Part shown: piece by piece, positions 1 to 6,277 of the stretch
Layout: each line of letters begins with the position of its first letter
Numbering within the stretch: position 1 is the first letter of the stretch
Translations under genes and position numbers: made by a program
Source of the DNA: Comamonadaceae bacterium
Lineage (GTDB): Bacteria > Pseudomonadota > Gammaproteobacteria > Burkholderiales > Burkholderiaceae_C
Reading direction: 5' to 3'
NCBI GenBank assembly: GCA_947374505.1
Contig: CANCCE010000090.1
Coordinates: 1-10,459 of the forward strand
Length of the DNA: 10,459 bases
Notes under the pieces: generated by a model
Told to the model about the DNA's origin: nothing
The model's database searches: none
Seen by the model: only the letters and a program-made list of their open reading frames with translations

Positions 1-717
1 CAGACGGATTTCACCTTGCAGGAAGGCGTGCCGTTGAAAATTCTGCAAAATTTTGTGCCGACCGAAGAGTTTGTGCTCGAGGCCGGCGACATGCTGTATC
101 TGCCGCCGCGTTATGCCCACGACGGGGTGGCAGAAGACGCCGTCTCGGCCGATGGAAAACCTGAAGACTGTATGACTTACTCGATAGGCTTTAGAGCGCC
201 GAGTCAGACCGAGCTGGCGGGTGCGCTGCTGCAGCGCTTGGCAGAGTTTGGCTCAGAGGATGAAGATTTTGAGGCTGTCCCAAAACTCTATCGCGACCCG
301 CAGCAGCCGGCCACCGCCAACCCCGCTGCGTTGCCGGCTGAATTGGCGGCGTTTGCGCGGCAAGCGGTGGCATCGGCGATGAAAGACCCATTGGCACTGG
401 CTTGCGCCTTGGGTGAATACCTGACCGAACCAAAGCCTTCGGTCTGGTTCGACGAGCCTCCTGAGGATTTAAGGGGTTCGCCTCTTTTGGGGGCAGAGTC
501 CAATTTGGTGCTAAATGCCCGAACCCGGATGATGTATGACGAACACCACATATTTATCAACGGTGAAAGTTACCGAGCCAAAGGTGCCGATGCTGCGTTC
601 ATGCATCGGCTGGCTGACCAGCGGCAGCTGAGTGCTGCCGAGCTTCGCAAAGCCAGTGTTTCAGCGCAAAATTTGCTTGCGGATTGGCGCAGCGCTGGGT
701 GGTTAGCCTCGGCATAA
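1..717 (+). CDS. roxA: JmjC/cupin ribosomal oxygenase, RoxA (YcfD)-like, 5'-truncated
   Basis: The reading frame is open from base 1, so the gene enters from the left; 238 codons and a TAA are visible, and the TTG at 16 is not a real start. The family (YcfD/RoxA, related to human MINA53/NO66) comprises Fe(II)/2-oxoglutarate oxygenases; E. coli YcfD hydroxylates an arginine of ribosomal protein uL16. Visible here is the end of the cupin barrel: the block GDMLYLPPRYAHDG, whose His matches the second iron-ligand His of the family, followed by MTYSIGFRAPSQTEL, a strong match to the corresponding E. coli region. The HxD half of the iron site lies outside the window. The C-terminal part, about the last 70 residues, fits the family's winged-helix domain, ending in LLADWRSAGWL. 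The uL16 substrate is inferred from family membership. No terminator with a T-tract follows directly. Confidence 0.86.
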   Translation, partial: QTDFTLQEGVPLKILQNFVPTEEFVLEAGDMLYLPPRYAHDGVAEDAVSADGKPEDCMTYSIGFRAPSQTELAGALLQRLAEFGSEDEDFEAVPKLYRDPQQPATANPAALPAELAAFARQAVASAMKDPLALACALGEYLTEPKPSVWFDEPPEDLRGSPLLGAESNLVLNARTRMMYDEHHIFINGESYRAKGADAAFMHRLADQRQLSAAELRKASVSAQNLLADWRSAGWLASA

Positions 718-830
718 AAGGCTTGATTCGTTAATTTGTTGTGTTTAGCCCCTTCACAACTGGGGGTAAATCCGCATATACTTCCGCGTTGGGCTGGTAG
801 CGGTCGAATTCTCCTGCCTAAACTAGGAGG

Positions 831-847
831 CAAACTGATTTAGTTTG
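831..847 (+). other. Small perfect inverted repeat (6-bp stem) upstream of the lipoprotein gene
   Basis: CAAACT (831-836) and AGTTTG (842-847) are perfect reverse complements separated by a 5-base AT-rich loop. The right arm overlaps the -35-like TTGACC at 845-850. An adjacent short hairpin can also form from CCTA (817-820) and TAGG (824-827). The repeat could be an operator, a weak terminator for roxA readthrough (ACCTTTTT follows), or chance. No regulator binding site that I know is recognisable. Confidence 0.35.
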
Positions 848-876
848 ACCTTTTTCGAAAATTGCTTTCTTATACA
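845..876 (+). promoter_or_regulatory. Candidate sigma-70 promoter of the small lipoprotein gene
   Basis: A good -35 (TTGACC, 845-850, five of six consensus bases) lies upstream of two poor -10 choices: TCTTAT at 868-873 (17-base spacer, four of six) or TATACA at 871-876 (20-base spacer). Either would give a leader of only about 10-20 bases before the ATG at 894. The surroundings are clearly more AT-rich than the flanking genes, as expected of a promoter. The assignment is by eye only. Confidence 0.4.
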
Positions 877-893
877 TATCAAGGTATCAAAAA

Positions 894-1091
894 ATGAACA
901 AATCACTCGTTTTGGCAGCTATCGTCGCAGCTTTCGCCCTGGCCGCTTGCGGTAAAAAAGAAGCTCCAGTTGAAGCACCTGCTCCAGTTGTCGCTCCTGC
1001 TCCAGCTGCTGACGCATCGGCTCCAGCCGCTGCTCCAGCTGCTGACGCATCGGCTCCAGCCGCTGCTCCTGCTGCTCCAGCCGCCAAGTAA
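894..1091 (+). CDS. Small Ala/Pro-rich lipoprotein with 11-residue tandem repeat
   Basis: This 65-residue protein starts at an ATG with a modest AAGGT ribosome binding site at 881-885. It opens with a lysine, a hydrophobic stretch and the lipobox LAAC, so signal peptidase II should cleave before Cys19; Gly at +2 is compatible with outer-membrane sorting. The mature part is KK, then almost only Ala, Pro, Val, Glu, Asp and Ser, with no predicted globular fold. Residues 36-46 and 47-57 are the identical unit APAADASAPAA, coded by two exact 33-bp copies. It is flanked by its own candidate promoter and a strong terminator, so it is probably a monocistronic, possibly abundant transcript. Similar short 'AACGKK' lipoproteins are common in Burkholderiales, but I know of no assigned function. 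An extended periplasmic or wall-spanning linker role is only a guess. Confidence 0.85.
   Translation: MNKSLVLAAIVAAFALAACGKKEAPVEAPAPVVAPAPAADASAPAAAPAADASAPAAAPAAPAAK
999..1064 (+). repeat. Exact 33-bp direct tandem duplication inside the lipoprotein gene
   Basis: Bases 999-1031 and 1032-1064 are identical, and the 33-base periodicity extends a few bases on each side (about 997-1069). Each copy encodes 11 residues, so gain or loss of a unit keeps the frame. Identity at every synonymous position, although Ala and Pro codons vary elsewhere in the gene, suggests recent duplication or homogenisation rather than long-term selection on the protein alone. Confidence 0.92.
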
Positions 1092-1105
1092 TACTTCGCT
1101 GATCC

Positions 1106-1134
1106 AAAAAAGCCGCTTTCGAGCGGCTTTTTTT
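1106..1134. terminator. Rho-independent terminator, probably bidirectional
   Basis: An A-tract (1106-1111) leads into a 7-bp stem AGCCGCT/AGCGGCT (1111-1117 with 1122-1128) with a TTCG tetraloop (1118-1121), followed by a T-tract to 1134. On the plus strand it lies 14 bases after the lipoprotein stop. Read on the minus strand, the same hairpin is followed by six Ts, and it sits about 28 bases beyond the stop of the convergent MBL-fold gene, so one element can end both transcripts. Confidence 0.93.
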
Positions 1135-1161
1135 CGTCTGGTGATTTGATGCGCTATTGCA

Positions 1162-1950
1162 TCAAGCGCTGACCTGCATCCAGAGAGATCCGTCAGTGGG
1201 GTGGGCGGCTGAGAATTCCGGACTGCCCCACTGTGGTGCATGACTTCTGGACAGTGCTTCAAGAGCCAGGTTCGGGCTGTTGTTTTGCGCACTCAAATGG
1301 GCTGCTACGACATGCTTCAGGCCCGGGTGTGCCAGTGCGCTGGCAATGGCGGCCGCAGCGGTATTCGACAGGTGCCCGTATGGCCCGCCTATGCGCCGTT
1401 TGAGGAATGTCGGGTAGCTCGACTTTTCCAGCAGGTCAGTGTCGTGGTTGCACTCCAGCAGCAAGGCATGGCAGCCGGCCAGATGCGTCAACACATGCGC
1501 TGTGGCGTGGCCTAGGTCTGTCAGGACACCGAGTTTCGCGTTGCCGTCGGTGCAAGTCAGTTGTAGCGGCTCGCGGGCATCGTGCGGGACGGTGAAAGGA
1601 GTGACCTGCAATTCCCCGAGGTCAATGGGTTGGCCGTCAGTGGCGATATGCAGCAGACCGTCAAAGTCGGGGCTGCCCAAAGCTTCATACGTCCCTCTGC
1701 TCATCCAGACGGGGATGCGGTAGCGCTGTGCGAACTGGCGAGCGCAGCCGATGTGGTCGCTGTGTTCGTGGGTGATGAAGATGGCGTCAAGCGAAGTGGC
1801 CTCGGAAGGGGCCGCTTCGGCCAAACGCAATGAAAGCTGTTTAATTCCCAACCCACAGTCCACCAGCAACCGGGTCGAGCGGATGCCGCTGGCTTCCACC
1901 AGCGTCGCATTGCCTGTGCTGCCGCTGCCCAGATTTTTAAAGCGAAGCAC
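1162..1950 (-). CDS. MBL-fold metallo-hydrolase, WalJ/YycJ-like
   Basis: This 262-residue cytoplasmic protein has the metallo-beta-lactamase fold. Visible metal-site motifs are HEHSDH at residues 61-66 (the HxHxDH signature), PHDA around His123, TDLGH with Asp145, the LLECNHD block at 164-170, GHLSN around His193 and AAHLS with His218. The opening LGSGSTGN and this motif order match the YycJ/WalJ subgroup, some members of which are nucleases; substrate and activity here are inferred. A GTG start at 1950 is chosen because the conserved LGSGS motif begins at residue 7, and bamC ends only 20 bases upstream. The ribosome binding site is weak. The gene is the last of the minus-strand dapA-bamC unit and ends at the shared bidirectional terminator. 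A rigid gene symbol would overstate what is known. Confidence 0.88.
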   Translation of the reverse strand: MLRFKNLGSGSTGNATLVEASGIRSTRLLVDCGLGIKQLSLRLAEAAPSEATSLDAIFITHEHSDHIGCARQFAQRYRIPVWMSRGTYEALGSPDFDGLLHIATDGQPIDLGELQVTPFTVPHDAREPLQLTCTDGNAKLGVLTDLGHATAHVLTHLAGCHALLLECNHDTDLLEKSSYPTFLKRRIGGPYGHLSNTAAAAIASALAHPGLKHVVAAHLSAQNNSPNLALEALSRSHAPQWGSPEFSAAHPTDGSLWMQVSA

Positions 1951-1970
1951 CTGTGGTGAACGTTGCTCGC

Positions 1971-3110
1971 TTACTTCAGGTCGTCTGCAAGCACCTTGAT
2001 GATGCGTTCGGCATTGACAGAAGTTTCTGGCTTGCCATCTGCCTTGAGGACAGAGACCGATGTCGATTCGTCCTTGCTGTTCAAGGCAATCCGGTATTTC
2101 AGGGGCGCCGATGCAGCTGTAGAACTGCTGAACAGTTTGCTGAAGAAACCAGGTTCCTTGGCATCGGTCGTCAATGCAACATACCGGACGAAATACAGAC
2201 CTTGGGCACGGTCCCGGTCTTCAACAGTGAAACCTGTGCGGTCGAGTGCCAGCCCGACGCGCCGCCAGGCACGCTCGAAGCCTTCGTCCACTTGCAGCAC
2301 CGGGAGACCATTGACCGAAGCAATGCGTGATGTTTGGCGCACTGCACCACTGGCCACTAAGATTTTGGACTGTTCTTGCGAAACGCCCAGTTTGACCATC
2401 AGACGTCGCAGAAATTCAGCTTCCAGTTCTGGATCCGCAGGACGCGGCTGCCAAACCGTTGAGCCTGAACCCGAGGTGCCCGTGGTGCCAGTGACGACTT
2501 CAACCATGCCGCGGTGGCTGATAAAAATTTCAGTGCCGCCGTTGGCTGTGCGCTCCAAGCGTGTGCGAAATTTGTCCCGTTCGCCTGTCGAATATAAGCT
2601 GTCGAGAACCTTGCCAAGCGCATTGCGGATGAAATCCTGAGGCAATTTTGCACGGTTTTCGGCGAAATCAGTTTCAAGAATACCGAGCTCAGCTTGCTCA
2701 ATCGGCAACTGAAAACCGCTTTCTTTCCAGAATTCGCGGACAGGTTCCCAGAGTTTGTCAGCTGAACGGTTGACCACCAGCCAGCGCTGGCTGCCGGCAC
2801 GCTCAATGCGAACGTCGCCGATGACAGTGGCGGCAGTGGGTGTGGTCACGCTCGCGCTGGGCTGGGCGACCTGATAAGAGTTGGCTGACACCGCCAGGCC
2901 AGGAACGACGTAGCGGCTGTCCCGCGTGAGCTGGCTGAGATCGGGCGGAACTTCGAGGCCGGGTCCTTTTTTGGTTGCGGAAGCCGACTTGTAGTCCACT
3001 TTACCGCCACTGAGGGTGTCGCTTACCGTCGTACAGCCGCTGAGCGCTGAGCCGACCAACAATGCGGCAACAGCCAGGCCCAGAGAGGTGCTTTGCTTGG
3101 AAATAGTCAT
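1971..3110 (-). CDS. bamC: BamC, outer-membrane protein assembly factor lipoprotein
   Basis: This is a 379-residue protein from the ATG at 3110. It has a lipoprotein signal (hydrophobic run, then LSGC with Cys26), so it should be anchored in the outer membrane facing the periplasm as part of the Bam complex that inserts beta-barrel proteins. After the cysteine comes an extended segment with LEVPPDLSQL and SRYVVPG, corresponding to the unstructured BamD-binding region of the family. Two helix-grip-like domains follow: roughly residues 95-235, starting near RWLVVNRSADKLWEPV, and roughly 265-379, starting near GLPVLQVDEGFERAWRRVG, with a Gly/Ser/Thr-rich stretch in the middle. A TTG four codons upstream (3122) is also possible and would add MKTH. 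The gene follows dapA after 27 bases, an order shared with E. coli, where bamC was formerly called nlpB or dapX. It is slightly longer than the E. coli protein. Confidence 0.92.
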   Translation of the reverse strand: MTISKQSTSLGLAVAALLVGSALSGCTTVSDTLSGGKVDYKSASATKKGPGLEVPPDLSQLTRDSRYVVPGLAVSANSYQVAQPSASVTTPTAATVIGDVRIERAGSQRWLVVNRSADKLWEPVREFWKESGFQLPIEQAELGILETDFAENRAKLPQDFIRNALGKVLDSLYSTGERDKFRTRLERTANGGTEIFISHRGMVEVVTGTTGTSGSGSTVWQPRPADPELEAEFLRRLMVKLGVSQEQSKILVASGAVRQTSRIASVNGLPVLQVDEGFERAWRRVGLALDRTGFTVEDRDRAQGLYFVRYVALTTDAKEPGFFSKLFSSSTAASAPLKYRIALNSKDESTSVSVLKADGKPETSVNAERIIKVLADDLK

Positions 3111-3137
3111 GTGAGTTTTCAATTCATGTCTTTCAGA

Positions 3138-4031
3138 TCAGATCAAGCCGCAAACGCGCAAAGCGTTTTCGACAGTGGCTTCGTTGGATGGTTCCAGCGG
3201 CGTCATGGGTAGGCGAAGTGTCGGGCCGCAGAGTTTCATGCGGGCCATCGCCCATTTCACAGGAATCGGGTTGGCTTCTACAAAAAGATGTTTGTGCAGC
3301 GGCAGCAGTTGCAGCTGAATCTGCATGGCGCGGCGGGCGTCGCCAGCCACCGCAGCCATGCATAACTCGTGCATCAGGCGCGGTGCAACATTGGCTGTCA
3401 CGCTGACATTGCCTTGGCCGCCGCACAACATCAGGGCCACAGCGGTCGCGTCGTCGCCTGAATACACCGCGAATTCCGCTGGAGTTTCTTTGATCAGCCA
3501 TTGCGCGCGTTCGATGTTGCCGGTGGCCTCTTTGATGCCGACAATGCCAGGCACCTGCGTCAGCCGCATCACCGTAGGGTGCAGCATGTCTGCCACGCTG
3601 CGGCCGGGAACGTTGTACAACACCATGGGCAGATCAACCGCTTCGGCAATCGCCTTGAAGTGCAGGTACTGGCCTTCTTGCGTGGGCTTGTTGTAGTAGG
3701 GCACGACCTGCAACTGGCAGTCGGCGCCGACTTTTTTGGCGAACTTGGTCAGCTCAATGGCTTCGGCGGTGGAGTTGGCACCGCAGCCGGCCATGATCGG
3801 CACGGCCTTGGCGCCATGGCTGAGCGCTTGCTCGACCGCGACACGGATGATTTCACAGTGCTCTTCCACGTTGACCGTCGGTGATTCACCGGTGGTGCCG
3901 ACCACGCCGATGCAGTCCGTGCCTTCGGTGATGTGCCAGTCCACCAGCTTGCGAAGGGTGGGGTAGTCGACGCTGCCGTCTGCGTGCAACGGGGTCGCCA
4001 GAGCAACGATACTGCCAGTGATTTGTTTCAT
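3138..4031 (-). CDS. dapA: DapA, 4-hydroxy-tetrahydrodipicolinate synthase
   Basis: This enzyme condenses pyruvate with aspartate semialdehyde, the first committed step of diaminopimelate/lysine synthesis, in the cytoplasm. The 297-residue protein covers the whole TIM barrel without gaps. Key residues are visible: GTTGES with Thr46-Thr47, PYYNKP with Tyr113 (the Tyr contributed across the dimer interface), YNVPGR with Tyr139 and Arg144, and GIKEATG with the Schiff-base Lys167. The C-terminal NPIPVKWA and TLRLPMTPL blocks are also present. The ATG at 4031 places TGSIVALATP at the usual N-terminal position. It has no strong Shine-Dalgarno sequence. It is followed closely by bamC and preceded by 131 noncoding bases, so it may head its own transcript while also receiving readthrough from the methyltransferase gene. 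Confidence 0.97.
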   Translation of the reverse strand: MKQITGSIVALATPLHADGSVDYPTLRKLVDWHITEGTDCIGVVGTTGESPTVNVEEHCEIIRVAVEQALSHGAKAVPIMAGCGANSTAEAIELTKFAKKVGADCQLQVVPYYNKPTQEGQYLHFKAIAEAVDLPMVLYNVPGRSVADMLHPTVMRLTQVPGIVGIKEATGNIERAQWLIKETPAEFAVYSGDDATAVALMLCGGQGNVSVTANVAPRLMHELCMAAVAGDARRAMQIQLQLLPLHKHLFVEANPIPVKWAMARMKLCGPTLRLPMTPLEPSNEATVENALRVCGLI

Positions 4032-4162
4032 GTTTTGAGTGACCTAGGCCTATAAAGAAAGCAGGCAGGGAAGGGGGCTACAGCGGACGTTTAAAGCCCA
4101 TTGCGCATTCTACTCAGACAGCAGAGTCAAGGTTCATGTCACGGGCGTTGCGGCGCAGGGAT
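4032..4162 (-). promoter_or_regulatory. dapA upstream region with a possible -10 element
   Basis: The gap between the methyltransferase stop and the dapA ATG has no convincing gene. On the minus strand it holds TAGAAT (4112-4107), a good -10 match. The best -35-like hexamer, TTGACT (4130-4125), is only 12 bases upstream, which is too close for a standard promoter; at normal spacing there is no good -35. A transcript starting just past the -10 would have a leader of about 70 bases. I see no T-tract terminator and nothing long enough for a lysine riboswitch. Confidence 0.3.
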
Positions 4163-4756
4163 TTAGCCAAGCCGGTAGCGCGCTGGCGGGCTTGTCGGCG
4201 TACCGCTGCCGGCCTTCAACTCACGGACGGCGACGATGCGCTGCACAAAGCGCGGGCTGGGCCGGTCTTCAAAACCCTCTTCAAACGCGACGATGCGTAG
4301 CGCTTGGCAAACCTGCAGCAACTCCCCAGGTTGGAGCAAAAAATCGGGTCTGGATGGTTTGCCCACGGTTTCGTTGCCGGCGGCAAAGGTTTCGTAAATC
4401 AACACACCGCCCGACGCCAGACTCGCCAGCAGCGTCGGCAGCAAAGGCCGCCACAAATAATTGGTGACGACGACCGCGTCAAACTGGCGCCCAGAAAAAG
4501 GCCAGGGGCCGTTTTCAATGTCGGTGACGCATGTTTCGCAGCGTTCTGGCGGCAGGTCAATCGCCGCAATAGCTTCTGCAGAACGGTCGACTGCTACGAC
4601 CCGCAGGCCGCGTTGATGAAACCAGCGCGCATGGCGACCACGGCCACAGGCGACATCCAGTACGCTGCCACCTTCAGGCAGTAAGTGACTCCAGCGTTGC
4701 ACCCAAGCCGAGGCAGCTTCGTCGCCATGGCCGATCGGCGGTGTGGTCAGCGTCAT
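4163..4756 (-). CDS. Class I SAM-dependent methyltransferase, small, substrate unknown
   Basis: This is a 197-residue Rossmann-fold methyltransferase. Motif I is VLDVACGRGRH at residues 32-42 (SAM-binding glycine loop), and VVAVDRS follows with Asp57 as the acidic residue expected to bind the SAM ribose. The DAVVVTNYL strand, then a loop leading to GGVLIYETFAAGNE and DFLLQPGELL, resembles small TehB-like or COG0500 methyltransferases. There is no target-recognition domain, which points to a small molecule or a peptide rather than DNA, but this is inference. The ATG at 4756 directly follows the TAA of the upstream miniprotein (TAAATG) and has no evident Shine-Dalgarno sequence, so translation is probably coupled to it. 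The C-terminal tail after VAVREL is low-complexity and ends PARYRLG. Confidence 0.88.
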   Translation of the reverse strand: MTLTTPPIGHGDEAASAWVQRWSHLLPEGGSVLDVACGRGRHARWFHQRGLRVVAVDRSAEAIAAIDLPPERCETCVTDIENGPWPFSGRQFDAVVVTNYLWRPLLPTLLASLASGGVLIYETFAAGNETVGKPSRPDFLLQPGELLQVCQALRIVAFEEGFEDRPSPRFVQRIVAVRELKAGSGTPTSPPARYRLG

Positions 4757-4885
4757 TTAAAAGCAGGACCACAGTTGGTCTGCCAGCATGACCAGCATGT
4801 TGGGCCGCGTGTACAAGGCGAACACCGCCAGCGGTACGCTGATGAAGAGCAGCCAGAGTAGTATCTTTCGTAGCATTCTTGGCAT
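4757..4885 (-). CDS. 42-residue single-pass membrane miniprotein
   Basis: This ORF of 42 codons plus TAA starts at an ATG one base after the MFS stop and ends immediately before the methyltransferase ATG. A good ribosome binding site, AAGGGG (4897-4892), lies 6 bases before the ATG, inside the end of the MFS gene. The protein begins MPRMLRK, a positively charged N-terminus, followed by a hydrophobic segment (ILLWLLFISVPLAVFAL, about residues 8-24) that predicts one transmembrane helix with the N-terminus inside. The remaining 18 residues end in MLADQLWSCF, an amphipathic tail with a terminal Cys-Phe. No lipobox is present. Exact fit between two genes, a strong ribosome binding site and a coherent membrane-protein composition argue that it is real. 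Function is unknown; a partner role for the transporter or methyltransferase is a guess. Confidence 0.8.
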   Translation of the reverse strand: MPRMLRKILLWLLFISVPLAVFALYTRPNMLVMLADQLWSCF

Positions 4886-4886
4886 G

Positions 4887-6167
4887 TTAGGCCCCTTGCA
4901 TCAGCTTGTCAGGCGTCCGGTCAATGGGGGCCTCGCGCACCGGCAAATTGATCAGTCCGGCAAAGATGCCGAGGACGATGGCGATGTACCAAACGATGTC
5001 ATAGCTGCCCGTGCGGTCGTACATATAGCCCCCTAGCCAGACGCCCATGAAGGAGCCGATCTGGTGGCTGAAAAAGATGAAGCCGCTGAGCATTGACAGA
5101 TGCTGGATGCCGAAAATTTGCGCCACGGCCGCATTGGTGGGCGGCACTGTGGACAGCCACAGCAGGCCCATGACGGCCGAAAATACGTACACGCTCATGG
5201 GGCTGAGGGGCGCCGCGATAAAAATAGAAATCACGACCGCACGCGAAAAATAAATGCCGGCCAAGATATTCTTCTTCGGTATTCTTTGGCCCAGAGCGCC
5301 TGCGGCGTAGGTGCCAAAGACATTGAACAACCCGATCAAGGCCAAGGCGTAACTGGCGACTTCCGGCGGCAGGCTCTTGTCTTTCAGGTAGCTGGGCATG
5401 TGCACGCCGATGAAGACGACTTGAAAACCACAGACAAAATAGCCCGCCATCAGCAGTTGAAAGCTAGGGTACTTGAACGCCTCTTTCAGGGCTTGGAGAA
5501 TGGTTTGTTCGCGCTTGACCGGGGCCGCGCCTTTGGTTTTATGTTCACGCAAGCCAATGGCCAGCGGAATCATCAGCAAGGCCGCGGCGCCCAACACCAA
5601 GAGGGCTTCTTGCCAGCCGAATCGGGTGATTAAAAAACCTTCGATCGGCACCATCAAAAACTGACCAAATGAACCTGCAGCAGCTGCAACGCCCATGGCC
5701 CAGGAGCGTTTATCGGCCGAGATGTTGCGGCCGATCACCCCGTAAATCACGGCGTAAGTGGTGCCCGCCTGCGCGGCCCCAATCAACACGCCGGTCGTCA
5801 GCGTGAACAGGAAACCAGTCGGCGACAGCGCCATGCCCACCAAGCCCAGAGCATACAAAACAGCGCCGGCCATGATGACCCGAAAAGCGCCAAAACGGTC
5901 GGCGATCATGCCGGCAAAAATACCAAAAATACCCCAGGACAGGTTTTGTATCGCGATCGCAAAGGCAAACGTTTCGCGCGTCCAGCCCTGCGCCTGAGTG
6001 ATCGGTTGCAGCCACAGGCCAAAGCCGTGGCGAATGCCCATCGAGAGGGTGACGATGGCGGCGCCGCAGGCCAATACTTGCAGCATGGACAGTTTGCGTG
6101 CTTCTGGCTGGGTGGTCATGTGTTGGGTCGGTGTTGCAGAGGACATGGGGTAAATGTAACGAATCAC
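4887..6167 (-). CDS. MFS transporter, MCT/OFA-like, substrate unknown
   Basis: This is a 426-residue inner-membrane protein with about 12 hydrophobic segments in two sets of six, separated by a charged cytoplasmic loop near residues 207-235 (REHKTKGAAPVKREQ). The MFS signature between helices 2 and 3 is clear: GMIADRFGAFR at 86-96. The opening helices (IRHGFGLWLQPI, then GWTRE) resemble the oxalate/formate antiporter and monocarboxylate transporter group, so a small carboxylate is a reasonable guess, no more. Start choice: GTG at 6167 has AGGA (6177-6174) 6 bases upstream, whereas the internal ATGs at 6146 and 6119 lack a ribosome binding site; the first helix begins after all three, so each would give a working protein. 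It is divergent from parE and heads the miniprotein-methyltransferase unit. Confidence 0.9.
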   Translation of the reverse strand: MIRYIYPMSSATPTQHMTTQPEARKLSMLQVLACGAAIVTLSMGIRHGFGLWLQPITQAQGWTRETFAFAIAIQNLSWGIFGIFAGMIADRFGAFRVIMAGAVLYALGLVGMALSPTGFLFTLTTGVLIGAAQAGTTYAVIYGVIGRNISADKRSWAMGVAAAAGSFGQFLMVPIEGFLITRFGWQEALLVLGAAALLMIPLAIGLREHKTKGAAPVKREQTILQALKEAFKYPSFQLLMAGYFVCGFQVVFIGVHMPSYLKDKSLPPEVASYALALIGLFNVFGTYAAGALGQRIPKKNILAGIYFSRAVVISIFIAAPLSPMSVYVFSAVMGLLWLSTVPPTNAAVAQIFGIQHLSMLSGFIFFSHQIGSFMGVWLGGYMYDRTGSYDIVWYIAIVLGIFAGLINLPVREAPIDRTPDKLMQGA

Positions 6168-6249
6168 AGTTGATCCTGCTGACAGCTCAGATGGCCGCTA
6201 AGGTGCTGATGGGCTGTATTTTTATCCAGTGGTTGGTGCTTGCCGCGAC

Positions 6250-6255
6250 TACAAT
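6250..6255 (+). promoter_or_regulatory. -10 element of the likely parE promoter
   Basis: TACAAT matches the sigma-70 -10 consensus at five of six positions and sits 22 bases before the parE ATG. No TTG-type -35 occurs at 16-18 bases; TTGGTG (6233-6238) is too close. A start about 7 bases downstream would leave a leader of roughly 16 bases without a Shine-Dalgarno sequence. The 110-base divergent gap (6168-6277) must also hold the MFS promoter, which I could not place. Confidence 0.45.
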
Positions 6256-6277
6256 CGCCGCAAATCACAGCACTGCC

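Noticed and set aside
746..768. CCCC/GGGG inverted repeat after roxA
   Set aside because: The stem is only four GC pairs plus a mismatch with a 9-base loop and no T-tract, so I would not call it a terminator.
825..830. Perfect AGGAGG Shine-Dalgarno-like sequence upstream of the lipoprotein
   Set aside because: No ORF starts at a suitable distance; the near CTG is followed by a stop after two codons. The real lipoprotein start is at 894.
903..1292. Antisense frame across the lipoprotein and terminator with Trp/Ser/Arg repeats
   Set aside because: It is the reverse reading of the Ala/Pro-rich repeat and crosses a strong terminator.
4103..4215. Alternative frame past the methyltransferase stop encoding a basic tail (LAKSLRRNARDMN), suggesting a frameshift
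   Set aside because: The annotated frame ends naturally in PARYRLG, and no conserved motif continues in the other frame; the basic tail is short and reads like chance.
6098..6277. In-frame upstream extension of parE, part of which (from the ATG at 6191) looks like a signal or membrane segment
   Set aside because: ParE is cytoplasmic and its family begins at the ATG at 6278. The extension overlaps the MFS gene, and a -10-like TACAAT lies inside it, so a transcript would start after it.
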